Part shown: positions 35,239-43,941 of the stretch, one piece after another | Position numbering within the stretch: the first letter of the stretch is position 1 | How the letters are laid out: each line of letters opens with the position of its first letter | Origin: Bin5 sp009843665 | GTDB lineage: Bacteria; Chloroflexota; Anaerolineae; Caldilineales; Caldilineaceae | Assembly (NCBI GenBank): GCA_965220285.1 | Contig: OZ244818.1 | Span: 1 to 64,000, forward strand | Direction: 5' to 3' | Length of the DNA stretch: 64,000 nucleotides | Made by a program: the position numbers and the translations under genes | Notes under the pieces: model-generated | What the model was told of the DNA's origin: nothing | The model's input: the letters and a program-made list of their open reading frames with translations, nothing else | Database searches by the model: none

Positions 35239-36645
35239 TCAAGCGACGCGAACGAAGAGCGAGTTACCGCGGCGTTCGACGGGATAGGTTTCGAGGTGGT
35301 CGCAGGCGGGGGCGCGCAGGGCGCGGCCGGTGGTGATGTCGAAGCGACCGTTGTGGAGCGGGCACTCGATGACTTCGTCGATGACGAGACCGTCGGCGAG
35401 ATAGGCGTATTCGTGCGTGCAGAGGCCGTCGGTGGCGTAGAATCTGTCGCCTTTGAGGCGGTAGACGGCGAGGGTGCGGCTGCCGTGGTCGAAGCGAATT
35501 ACATCCTCTTCGTCGAGGTCCTCGACCGGGCCGACCTCGACCCATTCGCCGGCGGACTCGGCGGCGGCACGCGTCTCGGCGGTATCGGTTTCCGGATCCT
35601 TGGGAATGGGGCGCATTATCTGGAAGCCGGGATCGCCGGTAGCCTGCTTGATGAGGGCGGGAATCATCTCTCTGTAGCACTCCCAGAGGCTTTTGTAGGG
35701 CGGTGGCATCTGATCCTTGACGGCTTCATGCAGTTTGGGCAGGGCGTGGAAGGGGGTCATCGGCATGGAGTGATGCTCGATGTGGTACTGCATGTTCATG
35801 TAGAGGTAGGCGAAAACGGGGTTGACGAAGACGGTGCGGGTGTTTTCGCGGTGGTCGTAGGTGTCCTCGCCTAGGCCGGCGTGCTGGGTGAGGCCGAGCA
35901 GCTGATGGAGCCAGCCGCCGTAGAAGCGGGGCAGGAGCACAAACATCATGGGCAGGAAGCTGCCGATGGCGATGGCCCAGACGGCGAAGGCGGCGATGAT
36001 GGCGAAATAGATGCGGGAGGACCAGTACATCTTGGGCAGTTCGCGTTCGGGCATGAAGTCGAGCACGTCGGAGTTGGGCCGGCCCAGAGCGTTGCGGAAG
36101 ACGCGCCAGACTTCGGGGGGGCCACTGCGAATATAGAAGAAGTCCATGGCGATTTTGAGCAGGTCGGCGGGGCGCTGGACCTGGATTTCGGGGTCGCGGC
36201 CGACGATGTAGGTGTGGGTATGGTGGCGGGAGTGGCTCCAGCGCCACATGTAGGCTTCGCGGAAGGTCATGAATGAGCTGACGTGATAGAGGAGTTCGTT
36301 GAGCCAGTGGGTGCGGAAGGGTGTGCCGTGGCCGCACTCGTGCCAACTGGCGTCGGAGGATGAGTAGATGGTCCCGTAAATGAGGAAGGCGGGGATTGAC
36401 CACCAGGTGCCCCAGGAAACGACGGCGAGGTAGGCGCTGACGGCGAGGAGGAAGAACCAGAGGCCGTAGTGCCGGAGGGCGGGGCCGTCGCGGCGCTGCA
36501 TAATCTCCCTCATCTGCTGGCGGGAGAGCTTGGGCTTCCACCAGGTTTCTTCCATGCGCTCGACGATGCGGTCATCGTCGAGTTCGACGGCGTCCTGGTG
36601 GCCGCCGGAGAGGCTGTAGTTTCTGGGGACGGCCTGCACACTCAT
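35239..36645 (-). CDS. Membrane desaturase/hydroxylase fused to Rieske ferredoxin (copy 2)
   Basis: Same length (468 residues) and same layout as the downstream gene: His boxes HECGH, HSRHH and HIEHH, and Rieske ligands Cys409, His411, Cys428 and His431. The two proteins align without gaps and are clearly a tandem duplication that has since diverged, more in the N-terminal third and the linker than in the Rieske domain. ATG at 36645 follows AGGAGA. It is the first gene of the operon that runs down to 30179. Confidence 0.8.
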   Translation of the reverse strand: MSVQAVPRNYSLSGGHQDAVELDDDRIVERMEETWWKPKLSRQQMREIMQRRDGPALRHYGLWFFLLAVSAYLAVVSWGTWWSIPAFLIYGTIYSSSDASWHECGHGTPFRTHWLNELLYHVSSFMTFREAYMWRWSHSRHHTHTYIVGRDPEIQVQRPADLLKIAMDFFYIRSGPPEVWRVFRNALGRPNSDVLDFMPERELPKMYWSSRIYFAIIAAFAVWAIAIGSFLPMMFVLLPRFYGGWLHQLLGLTQHAGLGEDTYDHRENTRTVFVNPVFAYLYMNMQYHIEHHSMPMTPFHALPKLHEAVKDQMPPPYKSLWECYREMIPALIKQATGDPGFQIMRPIPKDPETDTAETRAAAESAGEWVEVGPVEDLDEEDVIRFDHGSRTLAVYRLKGDRFYATDGLCTHEYAYLADGLVIDEVIECPLHNGRFDITTGRALRAPACDHLETYPVERRGNSLFVRVA

Positions 36646-37406
36646 GGGAGGTCTCCTTTCTCGAGCACGACCGGACTGGGCGCTGACATGCGAAGGACTG
36701 CGAGAAATGGGCGGAAGACGGACGCAGGGGGCCGCGTCTTTGCCGGCGAGATGTTTCGCTACAGGCTTGCCTGGGCAAGAGAAGTTCGTGTGCGGTCTTA
36801 CAAGGCACGCCCGATTCAGTCACGGCGCGGTCGCCGGGGGCGGCGAGCGGTGCTGGAGCGTGGCCCCGGATGCAAATTATACATGAATTGTAGGAATATC
36901 GCACGCCGGGCAGGGAAGGGGAAAAAGCCGGGCTGGCGGGTCATTTGCGGAAAGGCAAGGCGTGCCGGCCGGGCAGGTGCCGGGCCGCACAGGCCGCCAC
37001 CGGTGTCATAGAATGGGGCGGTCCTATTGGGCCGTTTTTCTGCTGTAATCGCCCAGAATGGTGGGGGGAATCAGCGTGAAAATTGGAGACACAGATCGAG
37101 ATGATTGGATTCAGTTCGATGCCAAAGAAACAGGTGATCAGAGACGGTCTAAAGCACTGATCTGCGAATCTTCACTGCATTTCAGGAGGCGCAGGTTGAG
37201 TTGATAAACTTAAGGGAAACTACTAAGCGGTGTTCTGTATGTTGTGAAATACAAGACTGATCGATCCGCGAAGGGACGCGAAGAACACCAGAAGCGAATC
37301 GGGTTTTCTTTGCGCCGCTGCGGGGCCCGCCGGTGAGAAGCGTTTTGCCCCCTCAGAGCGCTGTTCTGACAGAGGTCTACGGGCCCAATGCATTGGGGAC
37401 ATCCTC
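36646..37406. other. Intergenic stretch between divergent units
   Basis: About 760 bases without a supported gene. It should hold the promoter of the minus-strand catabolic operon (near 36650-36900) and, at 37264-37290, a shortened copy of the CGCGAAG repeat (ATCCGCGAAGGGACGCGAAG then AACACC). Confidence 0.6.
37019..37041 (+). terminator. Hairpin with T-run
   Basis: CGGTCC, loop TATT, GGGCCG, then TTTTT. It is terminator-like on the plus strand, but no plus-strand gene is seen just before it. Confidence 0.5.
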
Positions 37407-38555
37407 ATGAGACGGCATATGAAATCCTTAGCCCGCGGGACCGCGGCTCTCGTTCTGGCCGTGGTCGCCGTTATGTCAAATGGCGGCGGCGCCTCGGCCG
37501 CTGAAGAGCACATCGTCCAACCGGGTGAAACGCTGAGCGAGATTGCGAAGCGGTATGGGACGACGGTCGAGATTCTGCAGGAACTCAACGACTTGGCGGA
37601 CGTCAACTATGTTTGGTACGGCCAGCGGCTCCTGATCGACGGTGGGGAGGATGTGCCTGAGACTGCCGAGATTGTCGATCGTTTTCAGCTCTACACGGTC
37701 CAGCCAGGAGACACTCTGTTCCGTCTGGCCGGAAAGCATGGCATCAGCCTGACCAGGCTCATGTCCATAAATGGATTCACTTCCGAGGAGTGGCTCAGTT
37801 TGGGTCAGGAACTGCTGGTACCGCACGCGCTCGCACCCGCTGCTCAACCTGCTGATCCGGTGACCGGCCTGCAACCCGCGAGTCCCTTTCCAGCGATACA
37901 ACCGGGGCGGGCCCGACTTGCAGTTCATACCGTGCAGGGAGGCGAGTCACTCGTGGACATCGCGGAGCTGTACGAAGTCAATCCTGGCGCGCTGGCGCGG
38001 TTGAACGACCTACAGAATTACAGCACTCTTGAACCTGGCCTGGTGCTGCGCATTCCATCCGAAAACGCGCTTGAACTCCTCGAAGGCATGAGTGTAAGGC
38101 TAGAGCCGGCCCTCTACCCTACGCTCACGGAGCGCTGGGTCGAGGTCGATCTCAGTGAACAGATGGCAATTGCTTATGAGGGGGTCAGGCCGGTTAAGGT
38201 GTTCGTTATCTCATCCGGAGTTGGCGACTCGCCCACGGTAACGGGGACTTACCGCATCTGGGTCAAGATCGCGATGCAAGACATGCGCGGCGGCAACCGC
38301 GCCACAGGGACCGCCTACCATGTGGAGGAGGTCAAGCATGTGCAGTACTTTTTCGAAGACTACGCCTTTCACGGCACGTACTGGCACAGCAACTTCGGCA
38401 GGCCGATGAGCCGCGGCTGCATCAATCTGACCGAGGATGATGCCGAGTGGCTTTTCGATTGGGCGTACCCCTTCATGTACGACGATGACGATGACGGCTG
38501 GATGTTCAGCACGGACATCAATCCGGGCACGCTGGTGCTGATTCATGAACGATAG
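37407..38555 (+). CDS. Exported LysM protein with L,D-transpeptidase domain
   Basis: A 382-residue cell-wall protein. Residues 1-31 are a signal peptide. Three LysM repeats follow, starting near 35 (VQPGETLSEIAKRYGTTVE), 95 (VQPGDTLFRLAGKHGI) and 178 (VQGGESLVDIAELYEV), which bind peptidoglycan. The C-terminal YkuD domain (from about 245) has the catalytic motif HGTYWHSNFG followed by SRGCINL with the nucleophile Cys. The enzyme forms 3-3 cross-links or attaches proteins to peptidoglycan. The first LysM is preceded by an Ala-rich cleavage site. Confidence 0.9.
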   Translation: MRRHMKSLARGTAALVLAVVAVMSNGGGASAAEEHIVQPGETLSEIAKRYGTTVEILQELNDLADVNYVWYGQRLLIDGGEDVPETAEIVDRFQLYTVQPGDTLFRLAGKHGISLTRLMSINGFTSEEWLSLGQELLVPHALAPAAQPADPVTGLQPASPFPAIQPGRARLAVHTVQGGESLVDIAELYEVNPGALARLNDLQNYSTLEPGLVLRIPSENALELLEGMSVRLEPALYPTLTERWVEVDLSEQMAIAYEGVRPVKVFVISSGVGDSPTVTGTYRIWVKIAMQDMRGGNRATGTAYHVEEVKHVQYFFEDYAFHGTYWHSNFGRPMSRGCINLTEDDAEWLFDWAYPFMYDDDDDGWMFSTDINPGTLVLIHER

Positions 38556-38684
38556 CGGGTGCGTTGACCGGTATTGGTTGTAGGCCCGGACTCCTCCGCG
38601 AGGCCCCCTCTTTCTCTTCTCTGCTTTTCTCCTACCGCAGGTCTACCTCCCCTCTGCCCCTCAGAAACCTGGAAAATTATACAC

Positions 38685-38712
38685 TTGACACAACAGACCG
38701 CTGGTGTATAAG
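38685..38712 (+). promoter_or_regulatory. Sigma-70-like promoter
   Basis: TTGACA at 38685-38690 and TATAAG at 38707-38712 with 16 bases between. It lies about 250 bases before the PhyH 4 gene. The stretch between holds no convincing plus-strand frame. Confidence 0.45.
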
Positions 38713-38964
38713 GATGTTGACGTAATGCAGAAAGGCCAGAACGACATGGCGTGAATCTGTGGGTGAGGTGACGACCAGCACTTTTGCGTTCTTTGAACAG
38801 TTCAGGGACGGATGGCGGCCAATCCGACTGACGACAATACCGGCCCCACGATCCAGCAGGTGATTACCGATACGGTCCAGGAAGGCGCAACCCTTCATTC
38901 CAGTGGGCACAGGGCCTACGTCGGTTGTGGAGACCTGTGAGAAAAATTCAGAGGAGAATGCACG

Positions 38965-39846
38965 ATGATCCCCGAAGAGATTTTGTCGCACAAGCCCAAA
39001 GTATTGACGCAAGCCCAGAGGGAGCACTACTTTGAGCACGGCTTTGTTGGTGTTGAAAATCTGGTGCCTAAAGACACGATTGCCGAACTCGTGCGCGTGA
39101 CCAACACCTTTGTCGAGGCCAGCCGAACAGAGACCGAATCAGGGCGTACTTTTGATATTGGGCCCGGGCATGGGCCGGACACGCCGGTATTGCGACGCTT
39201 GAGACGGCCTGATGAGCAAAGTGATGTTTATTGGCGTTTCGCCAGCGGGCTCATGGCGGACGTGGCAGAGGATTTGGCCGGGCCCAATGTCGTGTTTCAT
39301 CACTCAAAATTGAATTTCAAATGGTTTGATGAATCCGACACGGTTAAATGGCATCAGGATATTCAGTTTTTCCCCCACACCAATTACAACGTCTTTACCA
39401 TTGGCTGTTATCTGGCTGATACCGACATGACAAACGGGCCACTTGCCGCCTTGCCCGGCAGCCATAATGGCCCGCTTTACAACCAGTATGATGCCCAAGG
39501 AAACTGGATGGGCTGTTTGAGCGATGACGATGCGTCGACGATTGACATGGAGGAGGTTGTCTATCTGGCAGGAGCTGCCGGTTCTATTACAGTTCACAAT
39601 GCCCGAACGCTTCACTATTCGCCCTCCAGCAAGTCACCCGATCCACGCCCGTTGCTGCTCAATTGCTATAGTTCTGCCGACGCCAAAGCCTATACGCCCC
39701 ACCCCGAGCCCTCATGCCATACTTACGAAGTCTTGAGAGGCGAGCCGGCTAAGTGGGCACAGCACGACCCTCGACCCTGCCAAATACCGCCGGATTGGTC
39801 TGGAGGGTATACCTCGATTTATGCGGCACAGGCCAAAGAAGACTAA
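38965..39846 (+). CDS. Phytanoyl-CoA dioxygenase family protein (PhyH 4)
   Basis: A 293-residue oxygenase with HQD in WHQDIQFFPH, distal His in TLHYSP and Arg in RPLLLNCY. ATG at 38965 follows GAGGAG. Base composition is visibly less GC-rich than in the neighbouring PhyH genes, and the sequence is from a different branch (closer to eukaryotic-type PhyH), which suggests separate acquisition. Confidence 0.85.
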   Translation: MIPEEILSHKPKVLTQAQREHYFEHGFVGVENLVPKDTIAELVRVTNTFVEASRTETESGRTFDIGPGHGPDTPVLRRLRRPDEQSDVYWRFASGLMADVAEDLAGPNVVFHHSKLNFKWFDESDTVKWHQDIQFFPHTNYNVFTIGCYLADTDMTNGPLAALPGSHNGPLYNQYDAQGNWMGCLSDDDASTIDMEEVVYLAGAAGSITVHNARTLHYSPSSKSPDPRPLLLNCYSSADAKAYTPHPEPSCHTYEVLRGEPAKWAQHDPRPCQIPPDWSGGYTSIYAAQAKED

Positions 39847-39985
39847 GCGTTGACTCTGCAGAGCATCCAGATGCTTGCTTGCCACGGTCAGTTTCGACCA
39901 GTAGAGGTGAAGCGGTCCCCAGAAACTGAACCACGAGCTAAGGTGAAGAATAGGGCAATTCGCTCAGCCAGGGGAGCACATTCCG

Positions 39986-40618
39986 ATGGCCAGACGCGAG
40001 CCGATGTCCAGCGTGGATCGGGCCTGGCTCCTGATGGACGATCCTACCAATCCGACGGTGATCAATGGCTTCTGGATCTTCGGGGCGTCGTTGAAATATG
40101 AGGATGTGCCGGCTGTGCCGGCGGACATCCGCGGGCCCGAGGATACGAAACTGACGAACCGTTTCGCTCTCGCCTATCTTCCGTTGCCAATCGGCGTGGC
40201 CGATCCGATCGACCGCCTGTTTGAGACAAAGCGCAACATGGATACCATTAAGCAGTCGCCGGAGGCACTGGTGACCTATCAGGCTATAGCAGGCTTAGGA
40301 ATCGTGTCGGATAAAATCGCCAGGGGCCTGCGCGGGTATTATGCCGACAAAGTGAGTGCGGTACTGACAAATGTGCCGGGCCCGTCGGAGAAACTCTATT
40401 TTGCCGGGAAGCTTCTCGACACCATAGTTTTCTGGGTGCCGCAGTCCGGCTCAATTGGCGTGGGAATCAGCATATTCAGTTACGCGGGGCAGGTGAATAT
40501 CGGACTTATCACCGACCGGGGGCTGGCGCCGGATCCGGACACCATTATTGCGGCATTTCAGGCGGAGTTTGACAGATTGCTGAGGCTGGCGCGCCTTCGG
40601 GAAGCGGAGGCGGGCTGA
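39986..40618 (+). pseudogene. Wax ester synthase/diacylglycerol acyltransferase remnant, catalytic centre deleted
   Basis: The first 40 residues (MSSVDRAWLLMDDPTNPTVI and FWIFGASLKYEDV) match the N-terminus of WS/DGAT acyltransferases. The text then jumps straight to the C-terminal half, starting VPADIRGPEDTKLTNRFALA and running through NVPGPSEKLYF and FWVPQSGSIGVGISIFSYAG. The middle 200-odd residues, including the catalytic HHxxxDG, are missing without loss of frame. The 210-residue product compares with about 460-480 for the family. It cannot be an acyltransferase as it stands. ATG at 39986 or 40004. Confidence 0.8.
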
Positions 40619-40711
40619 GGTGCGGAAACAGCCCCACAGGTAGGTTCCTCTTCCAATTCCGGCCACATATCGTTGACATTTTGGGAATGACGCTGAGAAT
40701 TCAGCAAGAAC

Positions 40712-40733
40712 GGAAAGGCTTCAGGCCTTTTTT
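40712..40733 (+). terminator. Intrinsic terminator
   Basis: AAAGGC, loop TTCAG, GCCTTT followed by TTT. It lies 95 bases after the WS/DGAT remnant. Confidence 0.6.
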
Positions 40734-40776
40734 GGAATAGCGCGCGCCTGAATGTTGTGACAAGCAAAATACATCT

Positions 40777-40823
40777 ATCCGCGAAGAGACGCGAAGGGGC
40801 GCGAAGGGGCGCGAAGAACACCG
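40777..40823 (+). repeat. CGCGAAG repeat, copy 5
   Basis: ATCCGCGAAGAGACGCGAAG, then GGGCGCGAAG twice, then AACACC: one extra internal unit compared with other copies. Confidence 0.85.
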
Positions 40824-40882
40824 GTGGGGTATCGGGTGTGAGGAGTTGGGTGGGCAGGATGTGCCTTTTCGACTGCTTTGTG

Positions 40883-41848
40883 TCAGCGCTCGTGGAGGGG
40901 GGTCCAGCCGCGGCCGGGTGTGTTGGGGCGGGCTGATTCGTAGCGCTGGCGGAGCTGTCTGAACTGGTCGGCGGAGTGGATTTCGCGGTCGGAGTCGTTG
41001 CGGTCGCGGATGACGAAGTCGGCTTCGGGGGGGTAGCAGGCCATGGTGACGGGGTCGCGTTCGGTGGTGTAGGAGGCGGGTTCTTCGCCGATGTTGTTGG
41101 GGACATGGGCGCTCTGGTAGCGGAGGTCGATGCTCCAGCGGACGGTGTTGGTGCGGTTTTCGAAGGAGGCGTGGGGGGTGAGGTTGGTGAGGAGGAGGAC
41201 GTCGCCGGCCTTCATGGGTACGGGGACGGGTTCGACTGCGGGCAGGTCTTCGTCCGCGACTTCGAGGAAGCCGGCGTGTCCTTCGGTGTAGTGGCGGAGG
41301 ATGCCGGTCTTGTGCACGGTTGGCATGACGTGGAGGCAGCCGTTTTCGAGGGTGGCGTCGACGAGGGGGACCCAGCAGGTGACGATGAGGTGGCGGTCGC
41401 AGTGGGCGAGGAAATAGCCGGAGTCCTGGTGCCAGGGGACTTCGCCGCGGTCCCAGCCGGGGAGCTTGGGGCGGATGCGGTAGACGGATGAGCCGATGAT
41501 GTCGGGGCCGACGAGGCTTTCGATGCAGGAGAGGAGGGAGGGGTGGCGGATGGTCTGCAGCATGGCGGGGCCGTTGAAGCCGCCGCCGCCTTTGCCCATG
41601 ACCTGGCGGGTAATTTCTTCGCCGGCCGCTGGGTTGTCGGCGTGGATGCGGGCGAGGCGGAGGCCGAAGGGCTGGTCGGCGTGGATGTCGGTCAACTCGC
41701 CGGCGGTCTGCAGTTCGCGGGCGGCCTGATCGATGATCTCGGTGAGGGCGTCCTGGAGCGGTTTGAGGTCTTCGGGGGTGAAGATGCCGGTTTTGAGCAG
41801 GTAGCCCTGGCGGTGGAAGTGTGTGAGTTCGTCTGGTGTGAGGCTCAT
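40883..41848 (-). CDS. Phytanoyl-CoA dioxygenase family protein (PhyH 5)
   Basis: A 321-residue oxygenase. Iron ligands are HQD in PWHQDSGYF and His in TPHASFENR; the 2-oxoglutarate Arg is in RWSIDLRYQ. The ATG at 41848 begins right where homology begins (MSLTPDELTHFHRQGYL). It resembles PhyH 1 and the PhyH fragment that follows at 42041 more than the other copies. Confidence 0.85.
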   Translation of the reverse strand: MSLTPDELTHFHRQGYLLKTGIFTPEDLKPLQDALTEIIDQAARELQTAGELTDIHADQPFGLRLARIHADNPAAGEEITRQVMGKGGGGFNGPAMLQTIRHPSLLSCIESLVGPDIIGSSVYRIRPKLPGWDRGEVPWHQDSGYFLAHCDRHLIVTCWVPLVDATLENGCLHVMPTVHKTGILRHYTEGHAGFLEVADEDLPAVEPVPVPMKAGDVLLLTNLTPHASFENRTNTVRWSIDLRYQSAHVPNNIGEEPASYTTERDPVTMACYPPEADFVIRDRNDSDREIHSADQFRQLRQRYESARPNTPGRGWTPLHER

Positions 41849-41958
41849 GGTTGCGGGTCCGAGTGGTGGCAGCGGGTCAGATTGGTGGAATTATACTGTG
41901 CAAGGCGTGGATGGGGAAAGTTCACATTGTTGAGCCGCAGTTCAAGATGGGGAGGGGA

Positions 41959-41988
41959 AAGGGCACCCACAAGGGGTGCCCCTACGGT
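41959..41988 (+). repeat. GGGCACC-hairpin element, copy 3
   Basis: AAGGGCACCCACAAGGGGTG then CCCCTACGG; same as the pair near 25.5 kb. It lies between PhyH 5 and the PhyH fragment. Confidence 0.8.
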
Positions 41989-42040
41989 CAAACGACTGCT
42001 TGGGCAGCGCCGCTCAGTAGCTCCCAGAGGGGATCGCTTC

Positions 42041-42317
42041 CTACTTTTGCAGCCATTCCTCATAGGTGGGGACGGCGCCGGGATCGTCGGGGCTGTGGGC
42101 GATGAAGCCCTGCTTCTGGCCGGCTTCGGTGGCCTGGGCGGTGGGCTCGTAGCGCACGTCGATGGACCAGCGGACCTGGTTAGAGCGGTTGGGGAGGGCG
42201 CGATGGGGTGTGATCTGGGTGAAGCAGAGGGCGTCGCCGGGTTGCATCTCGATGGATACGCCTTGCAGGCTTTCACGTACTTCGGGGGCGAGGCCGAGGA
42301 AGCCGGTCTCGGGGAGC
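42041..42317 (-). pseudogene. C-terminal fragment of a PhyH gene
   Basis: Only the last 90-odd residues of a PhyH protein remain: GFLGLAPEVRE, then MQPGDALCFTQITPHRALPN with the distal His, RWSIDVRYEP with the 2-oxoglutarate Arg, and a typical tail ending PTYEEWLQK. Homology stops abruptly at about 42317 where CGCGAAG-type repeats begin, and the N-terminal half with the HxD pair is absent. Upstream lies the end of another gene, so the missing part is not nearby. Confidence 0.8.
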
Positions 42318-42318
42318 A

Positions 42319-42437
42319 CCTTTTCCACGAAGGGACGCGAAGAACACCCTTTTGTCCACGAAGGGCCACTAAGGGCCACGAATAACACCTTTTTATCCGC
42401 GAAGGAACGCGAAGGGGCGCGAAGAAATACCTTTTTG
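42319..42437 (+). repeat. Cluster of three CGCGAAG-type repeats
   Basis: Three successive units: CCACGAAGGGACGCGAAG with AACACC, then CCACGAAGGGCCACTAAGGG with CCACGAATAACACC, then TCCGCGAAGGAACGCGAAG with GGGCGCGAAGAA. The middle one is a divergent subtype. The cluster fills the gap between a PhyH breakpoint and the glycosidase-like gene. Confidence 0.85.
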
Positions 42438-42473
42438 TGGGATGACCCCTCAATGGAGACCTTTCCGACTTTG

Positions 42474-43856
42474 TCAGACGGCGTTCCAGACCTGGACGTC
42501 CTGGAGCTGACCGGTTGGGTTGAGGAGGCCGATGCGTCCGGTGGCTTCGGCGGGTAGGCTGTAGGACTGGATGAGGAGGTCGTCGAGGTAGAATTCGAGG
42601 ACCGATTCCTTGAGGAGGGTGCGGAAAGTGACGGTGTCGCCGAACGGCCAGGCGCGGGCCATGACGTCTTCGCGCTGGGAATGGTCTTCGGACTCGGCCA
42701 TGAGGCCAAAGTGGGTGACGCCGGCGGGGCCGACCTGGATGTAGCTGCCGAGGCCAGGTGCATACTCGACGTAGAGGCCGGGCCAGCCTGATTCCGGTTG
42801 ACCGGCTGCAGGGAGGGTGACGCTGCCTTCGATGACTACGCCGCCTGCTGTGTCTACCGGTGCTCTTGCCATTTGGACGCGTCCGCTGGCGGCGGTGAAC
42901 TGCGTCGAGACCGGGTTTTTCTTTAGAGCTTCGTTCCCCTTCCAGTATCCGAACCAGAGTGTGCCATTGTCGTCGACGAAGGCTCTCTTTAAGGGCGCCC
43001 AGTAGCAGATGTCGCGGCCGGTGTCGAGCTGGAAGCGGGTTACGGCGTGGTGGTTGACGAGGACGTCGTCGGGGATGCGGAGGAAGCGGGCGAAGTAGGT
43101 GTGTTTGTGCTCGCCGGAGTTCTCGAGGAGGGCGTAGTTGGCGGGGGCGACGGTGTAGGGGCCGGCGGGGTTGCCGGCGATCATGGTCTTCATGGTTCGT
43201 GAGCCCTGGCCGACGATGGCGTAGTATCTGCCGTTGAACTCGGCGACTGCGCCGGCTTCCATGCTGCGGGGTGGGTCGGCGCCTTCCCAGATGAGCTCGG
43301 GGGAGGGCAGGGCTTCCCAGTGGACACCGTCATCGCTCTGCCCGAAGCCGAAACCGACGGCGTCATTGGGGGTGGCGGTCCAGTAGCCGTAGTAGCCGCC
43401 CTGGGGGCGGGGGAGGGGGAAGATGCAGTCCCAGCGGCCGTGTTGCTCGTAGTAGCGGGTGTCGACCTTGAAGATGTGGTCGTCGCCGAATTTGGTCCAG
43501 TTCATGAGGTCTCGGCTATGGGCGAAGAAGATGTTCTGGGTTTGGCGGCCGTCGTCTTCGACGCGCCATTCGGAGTAGTTGCAGATGAAGCGGCCGCTGG
43601 TGTCGAAGTCGGGTGATTTCCAGACGGCGCCGGTGCCGAGGTAGGTGACCATTTTGTCGGAGGCTTTGATGGCCCAGCCGTGGTCGGTCCAGGTGACGCC
43701 GTCGGGGGAGGTGGCGAGGCCGAAGCCTTCGCCGGGGCTGTACTCGGTGATGAGGTAGAAGAGGTAGTAGGTGCCCTCGTGGTAGAACATCCAGGTATCC
43801 CAGTGGGCGTCGACGCCTTTGGATTTGAAGAACATGGACTGGGTTGCGTTGGTCAT
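42474..43856 (-). CDS. Five-bladed propeller glycosidase-like protein (GH43/GH32-type)
   Basis: A 460-residue protein. The N-terminal 300 residues have the repeated W-x-F/Y blades of GH32/GH43 enzymes, for example DAHWDTWMFYHEGTYYLFY, WDCIFPLPRP and ATSPDGVTWTDHGW. The C-terminal 140 residues look like a beta-sandwich (concanavalin-type). No signal peptide is visible. It is the last gene of the ABC-transporter operon, so it may process the imported sugar. Catalytic acids cannot be fixed from sequence alone. Confidence 0.7.
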   Translation of the reverse strand: MTNATQSMFFKSKGVDAHWDTWMFYHEGTYYLFYLITEYSPGEGFGLATSPDGVTWTDHGWAIKASDKMVTYLGTGAVWKSPDFDTSGRFICNYSEWRVEDDGRQTQNIFFAHSRDLMNWTKFGDDHIFKVDTRYYEQHGRWDCIFPLPRPQGGYYGYWTATPNDAVGFGFGQSDDGVHWEALPSPELIWEGADPPRSMEAGAVAEFNGRYYAIVGQGSRTMKTMIAGNPAGPYTVAPANYALLENSGEHKHTYFARFLRIPDDVLVNHHAVTRFQLDTGRDICYWAPLKRAFVDDNGTLWFGYWKGNEALKKNPVSTQFTAASGRVQMARAPVDTAGGVVIEGSVTLPAAGQPESGWPGLYVEYAPGLGSYIQVGPAGVTHFGLMAESEDHSQREDVMARAWPFGDTVTFRTLLKESVLEFYLDDLLIQSYSLPAEATGRIGLLNPTGQLQDVQVWNAV

Positions 43857-43941
43857 GTCTGCGGCTTCCGTAGCTTGTCAGCAGCGCTGGGGCGTGTGGG
43901 AACGGAGGCCCCCTTCGCGGCCAGGCGGATGTGGGTTTGAG

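Noticed and set aside
38677..39039. A protein-like minus-strand frame (120 codons) upstream of PhyH 4
   Set aside because: It overlaps the start of PhyH 4, has no recognised motif or ribosome-binding site, and could not be supported; a decayed gene fragment is still possible.
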